Source: Gramella jeungdoensis
GTDB lineage: Bacteria; Bacteroidota; Bacteroidia; Flavobacteriales; Flavobacteriaceae
Reading direction: 5' to 3'
DNA length: 64,000 nt
NCBI RefSeq assembly: GCF_023805255.1
Contig: NZ_JAMSCK010000004.1
Location: 186,001-250,000, forward strand
Positions within the stretch are counted from its first letter, which is position 1. Every line of letters begins with the position of its first letter. A program made the translations under genes and the position numbers. Below are positions 25,151-34,593 of this stretch, one piece after another. A model generated the notes under the pieces. That model saw only the letters and a program-made list of their open reading frames with translations, did no database searches and was not told the DNA's origin.

Positions 25151-25320
25151 TTTTAATATAGTTCCTTTTATATAAGAATTTATTGCCCGCACTTAGTTTC
25201 ATTTTTTAAGGAGATAAGATTTTGGGTGATTGGCGGGTTAGCCGAGATCTGCTGAGATGCGGAGTTGATGTTATGTTAACATTAAATAGGATTCCGTTTT
25301 CAAATATGTTCTTAAAAAAT

Positions 25321-25328
25321 TACTTTTG
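25321..25328 (+). promoter_or_regulatory. candidate -7 element for aroC
   Basis: TACTTTTG matches TAnnTTTG and ends 15 bp before the ATG at 25344. It contains the upstream in-frame TTG (25326), which argues that TTG is promoter and not a start codon. Confidence 0.45.
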
Positions 25329-25343
25329 TTCAAAAAGCTGCTA

Positions 25344-26408
25344 ATGCCTGGAAATTCCTTTGGTAAATTATTTAAACTAACCACCTTCGGTGAGTCACAT
25401 GGTGTGGCTATTGGTGGTATAATAGATGGGTGTCCTGCCGGTCTTGAAATAGATATAAAAAGTGTTCAAAATGACCTGGACAGGAGACGTCCGGGGCAGT
25501 CGGCTATCGTTACTCAACGAAAAGAGCCTGATACCGTGGAATTTCTTTCCGGAATATTTGAAGGCAAATCCACCGGCACCCCAATTGGTTTCATTATCAA
25601 AAACGCCAATCAGAAATCTAAAGATTATTCTCATATTAAGGATACTTACAGGCCATCGCATGCCGATTATACCTATGATGAAAAATATGGAGTTAGGGAT
25701 TATCGCGGTGGTGGAAGATCATCGGCCCGTGAAACAGCCTGTCGTGTAGTAGCGGGAAGTATCGCAAAACAAATGCTTCAGAATGTGCAGATAACCGCAT
25801 TTGTATCTTCAGTTGGTAAAATTGAACTTGACAAGAATATTGCAGATCTGGATTTTTCAGAAATCGAAAAGAATCCCGTGCGTTGTCCCGATGCGAAAAT
25901 GGCTTCAGAAATGGAAACCTATATCAAAGAAATAAGGGCTGATGGGGACACTGTAGGAGGGACAGTGCAATGTGTTATAAAAAATGTCCCGAAAGGCCTT
26001 GGAGAACCAGTATTTGATAAATTACATGCCGAGCTGGGAAAGGCTATGCTTTCTATTAATGCGGTTAAAGGTTTTGAATATGGCAGTGGTTTTGAAGGGA
26101 CAAAAATGAAGGGAAGCGAGCATAATGATATGTTCAATAAGGATGGTTCTACCAAAACCAATTTGAGCGGAGGCATTCAGGGAGGTATTTCCAACGGGAT
26201 GGATATCTATTTTAAAGTTGCATTCAAACCTGTAGCGACCCTTATGCAAAAACAAACTACGATTAACTCAAAAGGAGAGGAAGTTGAAATGCAGGGTAAA
26301 GGACGTCATGACCCCTGTGTGGTTCCAAGAGCTGTGCCCATTGTTGAGTCCATGACTGCACTGGTTCTGGCCGACTATTATCTTCAGAATAAATCATCTA
26401 GGATCTAA
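25344..26408 (+). CDS. aroC: Chorismate synthase
   Basis: AroC converts 5-enolpyruvylshikimate 3-phosphate to chorismate with reduced FMN, the last common step to aromatic amino acids and folate. The N-terminus [37 protein letters not shown], the [11 protein letters not shown] block and the C-terminal [16 protein letters not shown] are all diagnostic. The product is 354 residues from the ATG at 25344. A TTG 18 bp upstream would give a longer protein but lies in the promoter. A symporter gene starts 20 bp downstream. Confidence 0.97.
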   Translation: MPGNSFGKLFKLTTFGESHGVAIGGIIDGCPAGLEIDIKSVQNDLDRRRPGQSAIVTQRKEPDTVEFLSGIFEGKSTGTPIGFIIKNANQKSKDYSHIKDTYRPSHADYTYDEKYGVRDYRGGGRSSARETACRVVAGSIAKQMLQNVQITAFVSSVGKIELDKNIADLDFSEIEKNPVRCPDAKMASEMETYIKEIRADGDTVGGTVQCVIKNVPKGLGEPVFDKLHAELGKAMLSINAVKGFEYGSGFEGTKMKGSEHNDMFNKDGSTKTNLSGGIQGGISNGMDIYFKVAFKPVATLMQKQTTINSKGEEVEMQGKGRHDPCVVPRAVPIVESMTALVLADYYLQNKSSRI

Positions 26409-26428
26409 ATCTTTGAAATAAAACTAAC

Positions 26429-27763
26429 ATGAAAAAACTTGCACTGCATTGGCAGATTTTATTAGGAATGGTTGCCGGGGTTCTTTTCGCCTTGATCATG
26501 ACCAACTTTAGTTGGGGAGCCGATTTTGTTAGCGACTGGATCAAGCCTTTTGGTAATATCTTTATAAATGCTTTAAAACTGATCGCAGTGCCGTTGATCC
26601 TGGCTTCTCTTATCAAGGGGATATCAGATCTAAAGGACATTTCTAAGTTGTCCAAAATGGGTACACGAACCATCGCTACATATATTATTACAACAGTAAT
26701 CGCAGTAACTATAGGGCTTGTAATGGTAAATCTCATTGGTCCCGGGAGAACGATATCTGAAGAGACCAGGAGTGACCTTATTGCAAGTTATGAAGGGGAT
26801 GCCTCTGTTAGGATATCCGATGCGCAGAAGCAGAAGGATGCAGGGCCTTTACAGGCTCTGGAAGATCTTGTTCCCAGTAATATTTTTGGGGCTGCCAGTG
26901 ATAATGGCAATATGTTGCAGGTGATCTTCTTTGCTATTTTCTTCGGACTCGGACTTATCCTTATTCCTGAAAAGACGGCAAAACCTGTCAAGGATTTCTT
27001 TGATGGTTTTAATGAAGTCATACTTAAACTGATCGACCTGATCATGCTCACGGCACCTTATGGCGTGTTTGCCCTTTTGGCTGCGCTTGTGGTCGAATCG
27101 CCAAGTACAGATCTTTTCGCAGCTCTGGCCATGTATGCACTTACTGTCTTGATAGGACTTGCACTTATGATCGGTGTTTATATTCTGTTGGTCTGGGTAT
27201 TCACCAAGAACAAACCTTCATTCTTTATCAACGGAATTGCTCCGGCACAGTTACTGGCTTTTTCCACCAGCTCAAGTGCTGCGACGCTTCCCGTTACCAT
27301 GGAAAGGGTAGAAGAACATATGGGAGTTCATAAAGAAGTAACTAGTTTCGTTCTTCCAATTGGCGCCACTATTAATATGGATGGAACAAGTTTATATCAG
27401 GCAGTAGCCGCGGTTTTCATTGCGCAGGCATTTGGGATGGATCTAACTATCGGAGCTCAGCTCGGAATAATTATGACAGCAACACTTGCTTCGATAGGCT
27501 CTGCAGCCGTTCCAGGAGCCGGAATGGTAATGCTTGTAATCGTATTAGCTCAGGCAGGAATTCCGGAAGCTGGACTTGCCTTGATCTTTGCAGTTGACAG
27601 GCCTCTGGATATGTGCAGAACCACGGTTAATGTGACAGGAGATGCTGCCGTGTCACTTATGGTGGCCAAGTCTGTAGATATGATGGGACCTCCAAATGTG
27701 AAGGAGTGGGATGATGATTATCACCCGGAGGCAGAAACCATTTCTCAGACAGAAAAGGTGTAG
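26429..27763 (+). CDS. Dicarboxylate/amino acid:cation symporter (DAACS family)
   Basis: An inner-membrane carrier of 444 residues with about eight transmembrane helices and two re-entrant hairpins, related to GltP, DctA and Glt(Ph). Signature motifs are the serine-rich FSTSSSAATLPVT (hairpin 1), GATINMDGTSLYQ, and DRPLDMCRTTVNVTGDA in TM8. In that last motif the Arg after Cys (position equivalent to Arg397 in Glt(Ph)) favours acidic substrates such as glutamate, aspartate or C4-dicarboxylates; this is a family rule. A loop of about 60 residues between TM3 and TM4 (TRSDLIAS through NIFGA) is longer than in DctA. It lies 20 bp after aroC, probably by read-through. Confidence 0.92.
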   Translation: MKKLALHWQILLGMVAGVLFALIMTNFSWGADFVSDWIKPFGNIFINALKLIAVPLILASLIKGISDLKDISKLSKMGTRTIATYIITTVIAVTIGLVMVNLIGPGRTISEETRSDLIASYEGDASVRISDAQKQKDAGPLQALEDLVPSNIFGAASDNGNMLQVIFFAIFFGLGLILIPEKTAKPVKDFFDGFNEVILKLIDLIMLTAPYGVFALLAALVVESPSTDLFAALAMYALTVLIGLALMIGVYILLVWVFTKNKPSFFINGIAPAQLLAFSTSSSAATLPVTMERVEEHMGVHKEVTSFVLPIGATINMDGTSLYQAVAAVFIAQAFGMDLTIGAQLGIIMTATLASIGSAAVPGAGMVMLVIVLAQAGIPEAGLALIFAVDRPLDMCRTTVNVTGDAAVSLMVAKSVDMMGPPNVKEWDDDYHPEAETISQTEKV

Positions 27764-27884
27764 CCAAGGCCTGCATTCACATTTAGATTATTCATCTCCA
27801 AAGCCGCGGGGTAATTTGTAATTAATTTTTAGAAAGAAAATTTAGTATATTTAGTTTTCAACTAACTACTAATTTTTCCTTTCA

Positions 27885-30800
27885 ATGAAACAATCTTACC
27901 TCCTGGGCCTGTTTATTGGCCTTTTTTTCATCAACTTATCCTTTCCCCAATCCAAAGATAAAAAGAACAACAAAGAGAATACTGAAGACAAGGTCTCTTT
28001 AGGTGATCTTAAATTAAGAAACATTGGTCCTGCCTTTCTTTCGGGTCGTATTGCCGATATTGCTGTTCATCCCGGTGATAATGATATTTGGTATGTAGCT
28101 GTGGGTTCTGGAGGTGTTTGGAAGACCGAAAATTCGGGGACCACATGGCAACCACTCTTCGATGAGGAAAATTCTTATTCAACCGGTTCAGTTACCATAG
28201 ATCCTTCCAATCCAAATATCATTTGGGTAGGAACGGGTGAAAATGTCGGAGGAAGGCATGTGGGTTATGGCGATGGTGTATATAAAAGTGAAGATGGCGG
28301 CCAGAGCTGGAAGAATATGGGGCTCAAAACTTCCGAACATATCTCCGAAATCATCGTTCATCCAGAAGATTCAAATATTATATGGGTTGCTGCACAGGGA
28401 CCACTTTGGAATAAGGGTGGCGAACGGGGTCTTTACAAATCTTTGGATGGTGGTAAATCATGGAAGAAAGTTCTGGGTGGAAATGAATGGACGGGAGTAA
28501 CAGATATTATGCTTGACCCAAGAAATCCTGACAGAATTTATGCCGCTACCTGGCAAAGGCATAGGACTGTCGCTTCTTATATGGGAGGTGGCCCAGATTC
28601 AGGTATCCATAGATCGGAAGATGGAGGAGAAACCTGGACCGAGTTAGACCAAGGTATTCCGAAGTCAAACCTAGGCAAAATTGGGCTTGCAATTTCTCCT
28701 CAAAAACCTGATGTCATTTACGCTGCCATAGAAACAGATCAGCGACAGGGTGGTCTTTTCCGTTCGGAAGACAGAGGAGCTTCCTGGACTAAAATGTCTG
28801 ACGCCGTTTCGGGTGCTACCGGACCTCATTATTACCAGGAACTGTATGCGAGTCCTCACGAATTTGATCGGCTTTATCTAATGGATGTACGAATCCAAAC
28901 TTCAGGAGATGGCGGTAAAACCTTTAAACAATTAAAAGAAGAGGATAAGCATTCAGATAATCACGCTATTGCTTTCAGAGATGATGATCCAGATTATCTG
29001 CTGGTAGGAACAGATGCCGGAATCTACGAAAGCTTTGATAATGCAGAAACCTGGAGCTATTTTAAAAACCTTCCTTTAACCCAGTTCTATAAAGTAGCTG
29101 TTAACAACGCAGAGCCTTTTTATCAGGTGTTCGGCGGCACTCAGGATAATGGTTCAGTAGGAGGACCATCCAGAACAGATGAACGCGAGGGAATTAGAAA
29201 TGCTCATTGGTTTAAAACATTGTTTGCAGATGGGCATCAATCGGCCACCGATCCCGAATACAACAATATCATCTATGCGGAAACCCAGGAAGGTGGTTTA
29301 TACAGAATTGATCTGGCTTCTGGAGAAGAAGTTGCAATCCAGCCACAACCGGAATACGGAGAAGATTATGAACGATTCAACTGGGATTCTCCAATCCTTG
29401 TGAGTCCTCATAAAGCCTCAAGAATTTATTTTGCCTCCCAGAGGGTGTGGAGATCTGAAGACCGGGGAAACAGCTGGGAAGTTATCTCACCCGATTTAAC
29501 CAGGGATGAAGAACGTATGGAATTGCCAATAATGGGAAGAAAACAGAGCTATGATAACCCGTGGGATGTGCTGGCTATGTCTAATTATAATACCATAACA
29601 TCTCTTGCAGAATCACCAATTCAGGAAGGAATTATATACGCCGGAACCGATGATGGATTTATTCAGGTAAGTAAAGATGCCGGCCAGAACTGGACTAAAG
29701 TTCCTGTGACTCGCCTTGGTCTTCCTGCAAGGTCTTTTGTAAATGATATTAAAGCAGACCTATATGAGGCAAATACGGTGTATGCGGTTCTTGATAATCA
29801 TAAAGAAGGGGATTTTTCTTCTTATATCTTTAAAAGTACCGATGCCGGTAATAGCTGGAACTCTATGAGAGGTGACCTTCCAAAAGAATTGCTGGTTTGG
29901 AGAATAGTCCAGGATCATGAAGATAAAAATCTCTTCTTCTTGGGGACCGAGAAGGGGATCTATACCTCCTGGAATGCAGGAAAGAACTGGCATAAAGTTC
30001 CTGGTTCGCCAACTATTCCCTTTAGGGACCTGGTCATTCAAAAACGTGAAAATGATCTTGTTGGAGCTTCTTTTGGCCGTGGCTTTTTTATCCTTGATGA
30101 TTATCGGGCTCTAAGAGAAGTAGAAGAAGCTACTTCAAACGAGAGCGGTTATATGTTCCCAATTAGAAAAGCTTATTGGTACAAACCAAAAAGTGTGGTA
30201 GGCAATACGGGAGCCGATTATTATTTCGCTGAGAATCCGGAATACGGAGCTTTGATAACCTATTATCTACCTTCCTCATATAAAAGTTCTAAAGACAAAA
30301 GAAAGGAAAGAGAAAAAGCACTGGATACCACGGGTAAAGATATTCCATTTCCAGGTTGGAAGGCTTTGGATGCTGAAATGAGTGAGGAGGGCAGGACTAT
30401 CTGGGTGCTTATAAAAGATGAAAATGACAATATAGTAGATCGTGTAAAAGCAAAAGGAAAAAAAGGAATTAATCGTGTTGCCTGGGATCTATATTACTCG
30501 TCTTTAGGCCCCATAGAACCGGGAGAAATAGGAGATGGCGATATGGGTAATGTTAGAGTTGTGCCCGGTAACTATTCCGCCACATTGGTTATGGAAGAAA
30601 ATGCTCAAAGCACTGTACTTGCAGGTCCAGAAAATTTTGAAGTGGTTCCATTAAGAGAAACAACTTTAGATGGTGCGGCTCATCAGGAGATTGCTAAGTT
30701 TTGGCAAAGAAGTACTGAGCTGTTTGCCGATATTAGAAAACTGAATTATGCTCTGGAAAATGCTGAGAATAAGGTTAAGGCAATGCGGGTCGCCTTAAAC

Positions 30801-31142
30801 CGAACACGAGCCGAAGCTCCAGAGATCAAAAAGAATCTTTACGACCTGGATGGGGAAATCAGAGAATTGAAAATTTCTTTAGAGGGAAGTCCATCCAAGG
30901 CAAAAATGGGTGAAAAGGTCCAGCCTAACCTGAGAAGTCATTTTATTTTTGCTTTCAGAGGAAGCCAGACCACTTATGGCCCCACGGCAGCACATAAGCG
31001 AAGTATGAATATTGCTGAAAGAATGTATAACGATCTTCGGTCTGAGGTAAGCACAATTGTAAACGAAACCATTCCTGCATTGGAAAATAAACTTAATGAA
31101 ATAGGTGCTCCAAATATTCTGGATGGCGAATTGAAAAATTAA
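27885..31142 (+). CDS. Secreted VPS10/sortilin-like beta-propeller protein
   Basis: A 1085-residue protein with a signal peptide (residues 1-22) and two beta-propeller regions built from BNR/Asp-box repeats: VYKSEDGGQSWKN, LYKSLDGGKSWKK, HRSEDGGETW, FRSEDRGASW, WRSEDRGNSWE, SKDAGQNW and KSTDAGNSW. They cover about residues 40-720. A beta-sandwich region (about 780-920) and a C-terminal helical stretch follow. Databases call such proteins glycosyl hydrolase or VPS10 domain; the Asp-boxes are structural and no catalytic site is evident. Bacteroidota carry many paralogues of unknown role at the cell surface or in the periplasm. It is followed by a clear terminator. Confidence 0.85.
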   Translation: MKQSYLLGLFIGLFFINLSFPQSKDKKNNKENTEDKVSLGDLKLRNIGPAFLSGRIADIAVHPGDNDIWYVAVGSGGVWKTENSGTTWQPLFDEENSYSTGSVTIDPSNPNIIWVGTGENVGGRHVGYGDGVYKSEDGGQSWKNMGLKTSEHISEIIVHPEDSNIIWVAAQGPLWNKGGERGLYKSLDGGKSWKKVLGGNEWTGVTDIMLDPRNPDRIYAATWQRHRTVASYMGGGPDSGIHRSEDGGETWTELDQGIPKSNLGKIGLAISPQKPDVIYAAIETDQRQGGLFRSEDRGASWTKMSDAVSGATGPHYYQELYASPHEFDRLYLMDVRIQTSGDGGKTFKQLKEEDKHSDNHAIAFRDDDPDYLLVGTDAGIYESFDNAETWSYFKNLPLTQFYKVAVNNAEPFYQVFGGTQDNGSVGGPSRTDEREGIRNAHWFKTLFADGHQSATDPEYNNIIYAETQEGGLYRIDLASGEEVAIQPQPEYGEDYERFNWDSPILVSPHKASRIYFASQRVWRSEDRGNSWEVISPDLTRDEERMELPIMGRKQSYDNPWDVLAMSNYNTITSLAESPIQEGIIYAGTDDGFIQVSKDAGQNWTKVPVTRLGLPARSFVNDIKADLYEANTVYAVLDNHKEGDFSSYIFKSTDAGNSWNSMRGDLPKELLVWRIVQDHEDKNLFFLGTEKGIYTSWNAGKNWHKVPGSPTIPFRDLVIQKRENDLVGASFGRGFFILDDYRALREVEEATSNESGYMFPIRKAYWYKPKSVVGNTGADYYFAENPEYGALITYYLPSSYKSSKDKRKEREKALDTTGKDIPFPGWKALDAEMSEEGRTIWVLIKDENDNIVDRVKAKGKKGINRVAWDLYYSSLGPIEPGEIGDGDMGNVRVVPGNYSATLVMEENAQSTVLAGPENFEVVPLRETTLDGAAHQEIAKFWQRSTELFADIRKLNYALENAENKVKAMRVALNRTRAEAPEIKKNLYDLDGEIRELKISLEGSPSKAKMGEKVQPNLRSHFIFAFRGSQTTYGPTAAHKRSMNIAERMYNDLRSEVSTIVNETIPALENKLNEIGAPNILDGELKN

Positions 31143-31163
31143 CTCTAAAATAATTCTTTGTTT

Positions 31164-31199
31164 AAAATCCAGCTTCGATCAATAGGGGCTGGATTTTTT
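31164..31199 (+). terminator. rho-independent terminator after the VPS10-like gene
   Basis: AATCCAGC (31166-31173) pairs with GCTGGATT (31188-31195) across a 14-nt loop and is followed by TTTT. It lies 24 bp after the stop codon. Confidence 0.8.
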
Positions 31200-31275
31200 C
31201 ATATTAGTAGCCAGAATTTAACTTAACACAGATAACCGAAAGCCATATTATAAAACGGAAAGATGATCTTAGTTA

Positions 31276-31692
31276 TCAATCCAAGAATTTAGCTTTTAGT
31301 GCGGGAGTAGGGATCATACATTCATATTTTTTCCCGAACCATTTATAGCGTTTGTTTGCTATAAGATCATAGATCAGGTCTCTGAACCCCTCTGGTAGCC
31401 CAAGAAAATTTTTCAGTAACGAATATCCTCCTGAAAGATCTCGTGAGATCTCCAGTACCGCGGTGGATTTACGATAATATGCGACTCCCGGTACTATTAG
31501 CATGATAGAATCTATCTCCTCTGGATCCAGTCCGCGTTCCGAAACCAGTTTTTTGCCTATTTCGCTTTGTAGTGAAGCAAACCTGAAAACATCTTTTTTG
31601 TCGTGCTTAATAATAAACTGAACAGCACCCTCACAAAGGTTGCATACACCATCAAACAACACGATCTTCTTATTTTCGGGTAACTGATCCAT
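31276..31692 (-). CDS. DCC-family thiol-disulfide oxidoreductase-like protein (DUF393)
   Basis: The family is named for the DxxCxxC motif seen here as FDGVCNLCEG near residue 14. The protein is 138 residues from the ATG at 31692; an upstream alternative start would overlap mutS2 and is less likely. Other conserved points are RFASLQSEIGK, SIMLI and a C-terminal NKRYKWFGKKYECMIP. DCC proteins have a thioredoxin-like fold, but no substrate has been firmly shown. The start is 4 bp after the mutS2 stop, so the two are co-transcribed. Confidence 0.9.
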   Translation of the reverse strand: MDQLPENKKIVLFDGVCNLCEGAVQFIIKHDKKDVFRFASLQSEIGKKLVSERGLDPEEIDSIMLIVPGVAYYRKSTAVLEISRDLSGGYSLLKNFLGLPEGFRDLIYDLIANKRYKWFGKKYECMIPTPALKAKFLD

Positions 31693-31696
31693 ATAA

Positions 31697-33880
31697 TTAT
31701 TTTTTAGCGGCCTGTACAAGCTCTAATTGCTCAAGACCAACAGAAGTTGTGAACATTCCGTAATTAACGATGGCTTTTCCTTTTTCGATGCTGTCTATAG
31801 AGCCAACGGCTTTTCCATCTTCCAGTCTCACTCTATCCCCAACCTTTAATTTTGCTTTAGGCTTGTTGGCTTCCTGTTTCTTAATTTCCTCTTCTTTCTT
31901 CTTTTCTTCCTTTTTCTTTTGTCTTATTGGCTGGATCTTTTTCTGAACTTCCTGCTTAATCTGACGTTCTTTTGCTTTTCTGGCCTTCTGCTTCTTTTTA
32001 TCCTCTTTTTTTCGTTTGGAATTTTCTATCTCAACCATCTTCAGAAATTCACCTATCAACTCTTTTTTCCGTTTATCGTTGAAATATTTTTCACTAAGAT
32101 CGTTTACTTTCTGGCCAAGATAAATAAGCCGCTGGTTGGTATCATAAAGTTCCTGATAACTCTCCAGTTTTTGCTGTATCCTGGAATTGATCTCTTCAAG
32201 TTTCTCTTTTTGAGCTGCCGCCTTTTCCTCTTTGGTCTTTAAAGAATCGGTGGTCTTTCTTAATTCCGATCTTTCTTTCTGAAGTTTAGCGATACTTCTG
32301 TCAAACCTTATCTTTCCTCTTTCAACCTTCTTTTTGGATCTGTTGATGAGACTGTATGGAATCCCATTCTTCTGAGCCACTTCAAAGGTAAAGGAACTAC
32401 CTGCTTCACCCACCTGAAGTTTATAGACAGGTTCAAGAGTCCTGTTATCAAACATCATATTGGCATTGCTCATATCAGGCAGCTCATTCGCCAGCTTTTT
32501 AAGATTGGCGTAATGGGTTGTTAGGATCCCGTAGGAACCTTTCTCATAAAAGACCTCCAGAAAGGTTTCTGCCAGGGCACCCCCGAGTTCAGGATCACTC
32601 CCTGTTCCGAATTCATCGATAAGGAACAATGTCTTATCATCACATTTTCGAAGAAAATAGTTCATATTCTTCAGCCTGTAGCTATAGGTGCTCAAATGAT
32701 TTTCTATAGACTGATTGTCACCTATATCTGTAAGCACTTTTTTAAAAAGACACACCCTGCTGTATTCATGAACCGGGATAAGCATTCCGCTCTGGAGCAT
32801 TACCTGTAACAGACCAACGGTTTTAAGCGTAATACTTTTACCGCCCGCATTGGGTCCTGAAATCACTATGATCCGGTTATCGGGAGCCAATTCGATACTT
32901 TGCGGAAAAGTCTTTTCTCCTTTTTTCTTATTGCTAAGGTAGAGAAGTGGATGATAGGCTTCCTTCAACTGAAGTTCTCTTTCTTTACTTATCCTGGGAA
33001 GTACCCCATTTATTCTTTCAGCATATTTAGATTTTGCCGCTATAACGTCAATATCACTCAGCAATTCCTGGTATTCGGTCAGAGTTTCTCTATAAGGTCG
33101 AGCAAACTCCGTTAATTCCTTGAGAATTCTTTTTATCTCTTCTTTTTCCTCGTATTCCAGGTTATTAAGTTCGCGTGTAAACTGGTAAGTCGCTTCGGGC
33201 TGTATATAAACGATACTTCCAGTCTTGGAATTGCCCATAATCCCGCCTTTCACCTTTCGGCGATGCATGGCCTTTACAGCAAGTACACGTACATTCTCAA
33301 CCACACTTTCCCTTATCTCATCAAGATAACCGTAGGATTGATATGAAGTAAGGGCCGAGTTGAAACTGGAATTTATTCTTCCCTTCACCGAATTGATCGA
33401 TCGCCTCAGGTTCTGTAAAAGGGGAGAGGCATCATCCTTCATTTCACCGAAGCGATCTATAACTGCATTGATTTTATTGGTCAGGCTTAGGTCAAACTCA
33501 ATATGTGAGACTGTTTCAGATAGCGCAGGGTAATCTTCGGAATATTTCTGGAAATATTTTATATGGGTGTTTACCGTCTCGGTAATGGACGCGATCTTCC
33601 TGAAACCTGATATCTCAACAAGAGAACCTTCTATTCCCAGCAATTTGATCTCCGGCTGAATGGAATCGAAACCGTGATTTGGAATAGGCTGATCCCTGGT
33701 TTTTGAATTGAAGTATTCATTGGTCTGATCAAGGCCAAAGACCGTTTTTTTATAATTTGGATAAGGTTGAATCTTCAGAGCTTTTTCCTTTCCCTGCCCG
33801 GTAATGCAAAATTCGCTGATTTGTGCACAGACTACCGGAAACTCAAGATCCTCAAGACTCCTCGAACTAATTTTAATCAT
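31697..33880 (-). CDS. mutS2: MutS2 family ATPase lacking the Smr nuclease domain
   Basis: MutS2 is a clamp-forming ATPase linked to recombination control and, in Firmicutes, to splitting of collided ribosomes. Here 727 residues contain the MutS core, Walker A ISGPNAGGKSIT near 340, Walker B LFLIDEFGTGSDP, and a long coiled coil. The tail has a lysine/glutamate-rich stretch (about 610-670) and a small KOW-like beta domain (KVGDRVRLEDGKAVGSID). The Smr nuclease domain that ends typical MutS2 proteins (about 780 residues) is absent: the protein stops at LVQAAKK. This appears intact, with no frameshift, and may be normal for the phylum. It diverges from ung. Confidence 0.92.
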   Translation of the reverse strand: MIKISSRSLEDLEFPVVCAQISEFCITGQGKEKALKIQPYPNYKKTVFGLDQTNEYFNSKTRDQPIPNHGFDSIQPEIKLLGIEGSLVEISGFRKIASITETVNTHIKYFQKYSEDYPALSETVSHIEFDLSLTNKINAVIDRFGEMKDDASPLLQNLRRSINSVKGRINSSFNSALTSYQSYGYLDEIRESVVENVRVLAVKAMHRRKVKGGIMGNSKTGSIVYIQPEATYQFTRELNNLEYEEKEEIKRILKELTEFARPYRETLTEYQELLSDIDVIAAKSKYAERINGVLPRISKERELQLKEAYHPLLYLSNKKKGEKTFPQSIELAPDNRIIVISGPNAGGKSITLKTVGLLQVMLQSGMLIPVHEYSRVCLFKKVLTDIGDNQSIENHLSTYSYRLKNMNYFLRKCDDKTLFLIDEFGTGSDPELGGALAETFLEVFYEKGSYGILTTHYANLKKLANELPDMSNANMMFDNRTLEPVYKLQVGEAGSSFTFEVAQKNGIPYSLINRSKKKVERGKIRFDRSIAKLQKERSELRKTTDSLKTKEEKAAAQKEKLEEINSRIQQKLESYQELYDTNQRLIYLGQKVNDLSEKYFNDKRKKELIGEFLKMVEIENSKRKKEDKKKQKARKAKERQIKQEVQKKIQPIRQKKKEEKKKEEEIKKQEANKPKAKLKVGDRVRLEDGKAVGSIDSIEKGKAIVNYGMFTTSVGLEQLELVQAAKK

Positions 33881-33893
33881 ATCAATTTTTCCC

Positions 33894-33901
33894 TACTTTT
33901 G
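33894..33901 (+). promoter_or_regulatory. candidate -7 element for ung
   Basis: TACTTTTG matches the consensus and lies 26 bp before the ung ATG. A start near 33908 would leave a leader of about 20 nt. No -33 TTG is evident. Confidence 0.45.
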
Positions 33902-33909
33902 AGGTCCTG

Positions 33910-33917
33910 CAAAGTTA
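33910..33917 (-). promoter_or_regulatory. candidate -7 element for mutS2
   Basis: On the minus strand this reads TAACTTTG, an exact consensus, 29 bp upstream of the mutS2 ATG. It lies only 8 bp from the ung -7 element on the other strand, so the two promoters overlap. Confidence 0.45.
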
Positions 33918-33927
33918 CTTAATTCTC

Positions 33928-34593
33928 ATGAACGTAAGAATACACCCAAGCTGGAAAAAAGAACTGGAACCGGAATTCGAAAAGGATTACTTCCAAAACC
34001 TCACAGAATTTGTAAAAAATGAATACTCTGAAAACAAATGTTTTCCTCCCGGAAAGGAGATCTTCGCGGCATTTGATCATTCGAATTTTGATGACACCAA
34101 GGTAGTTATCCTTGGTCAGGACCCCTACCACGGGATTGGTCAGGCAAACGGACTCTGCTTTTCTGTAAGAGATGGCATCCAGTTTCCACCCTCGCTTATA
34201 AATATCTTCAGGGAGATTGAAAATGACCTGGGAAAACCAGTTCCATCTACCGGTAATCTGGAAAGATGGGCAGATCAGGGAGTTTTATTGCTGAATGCAA
34301 CTCTAACAGTAAGGGCGCATCAGGCGGGCTCACATCAGAATAAAGGCTGGGAAACTTTTACTGACCGAGTTATTGAAACGATTTCAAGGGATAAGGAAAA
34401 TGTGGTCTTTATGCTGTGGGGTGGTTATGCAAAGAAAAAGACGAAACTTATTGATAGCTCCAAACACCTTATTCTAACCAGCGGTCATCCATCTCCATTA
34501 AGTGCCAATCGTGGTTACTGGTTTGGAAATAAACATTTCAGTAAGGCAAATAATTACCTTGAAAACAATGGGGAAAAACCTATAGATTGGTAA
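33928..34593 (+). CDS. ung: Uracil-DNA glycosylase
   Basis: Ung removes uracil from DNA, starting base-excision repair. The 221-residue length is typical. The water-activating loop GQDPYHG holds catalytic Asp65; FSVRDGIQFPPSL and LLLNATLTVRAHQAGSH are family blocks, and the minor-groove loop HPSPLSANRG holds His187. It diverges from mutS2 across 47 bp. Its stop codon directly abuts the stop codon of the convergent DUF3575-like gene, with no spacer for a terminator. Confidence 0.97.
   Translation: MNVRIHPSWKKELEPEFEKDYFQNLTEFVKNEYSENKCFPPGKEIFAAFDHSNFDDTKVVILGQDPYHGIGQANGLCFSVRDGIQFPPSLINIFREIENDLGKPVPSTGNLERWADQGVLLLNATLTVRAHQAGSHQNKGWETFTDRVIETISRDKENVVFMLWGGYAKKKTKLIDSSKHLILTSGHPSPLSANRGYWFGNKHFSKANNYLENNGEKPIDW

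Noticed and set aside
25208-25320. Short ORF after a Shine-Dalgarno-like AAGGAG
   Set aside because: About 40 codons beginning with TTG, no recognisable domain, and in a phylum that rarely uses Shine-Dalgarno sites; it overlaps the aroC promoter.
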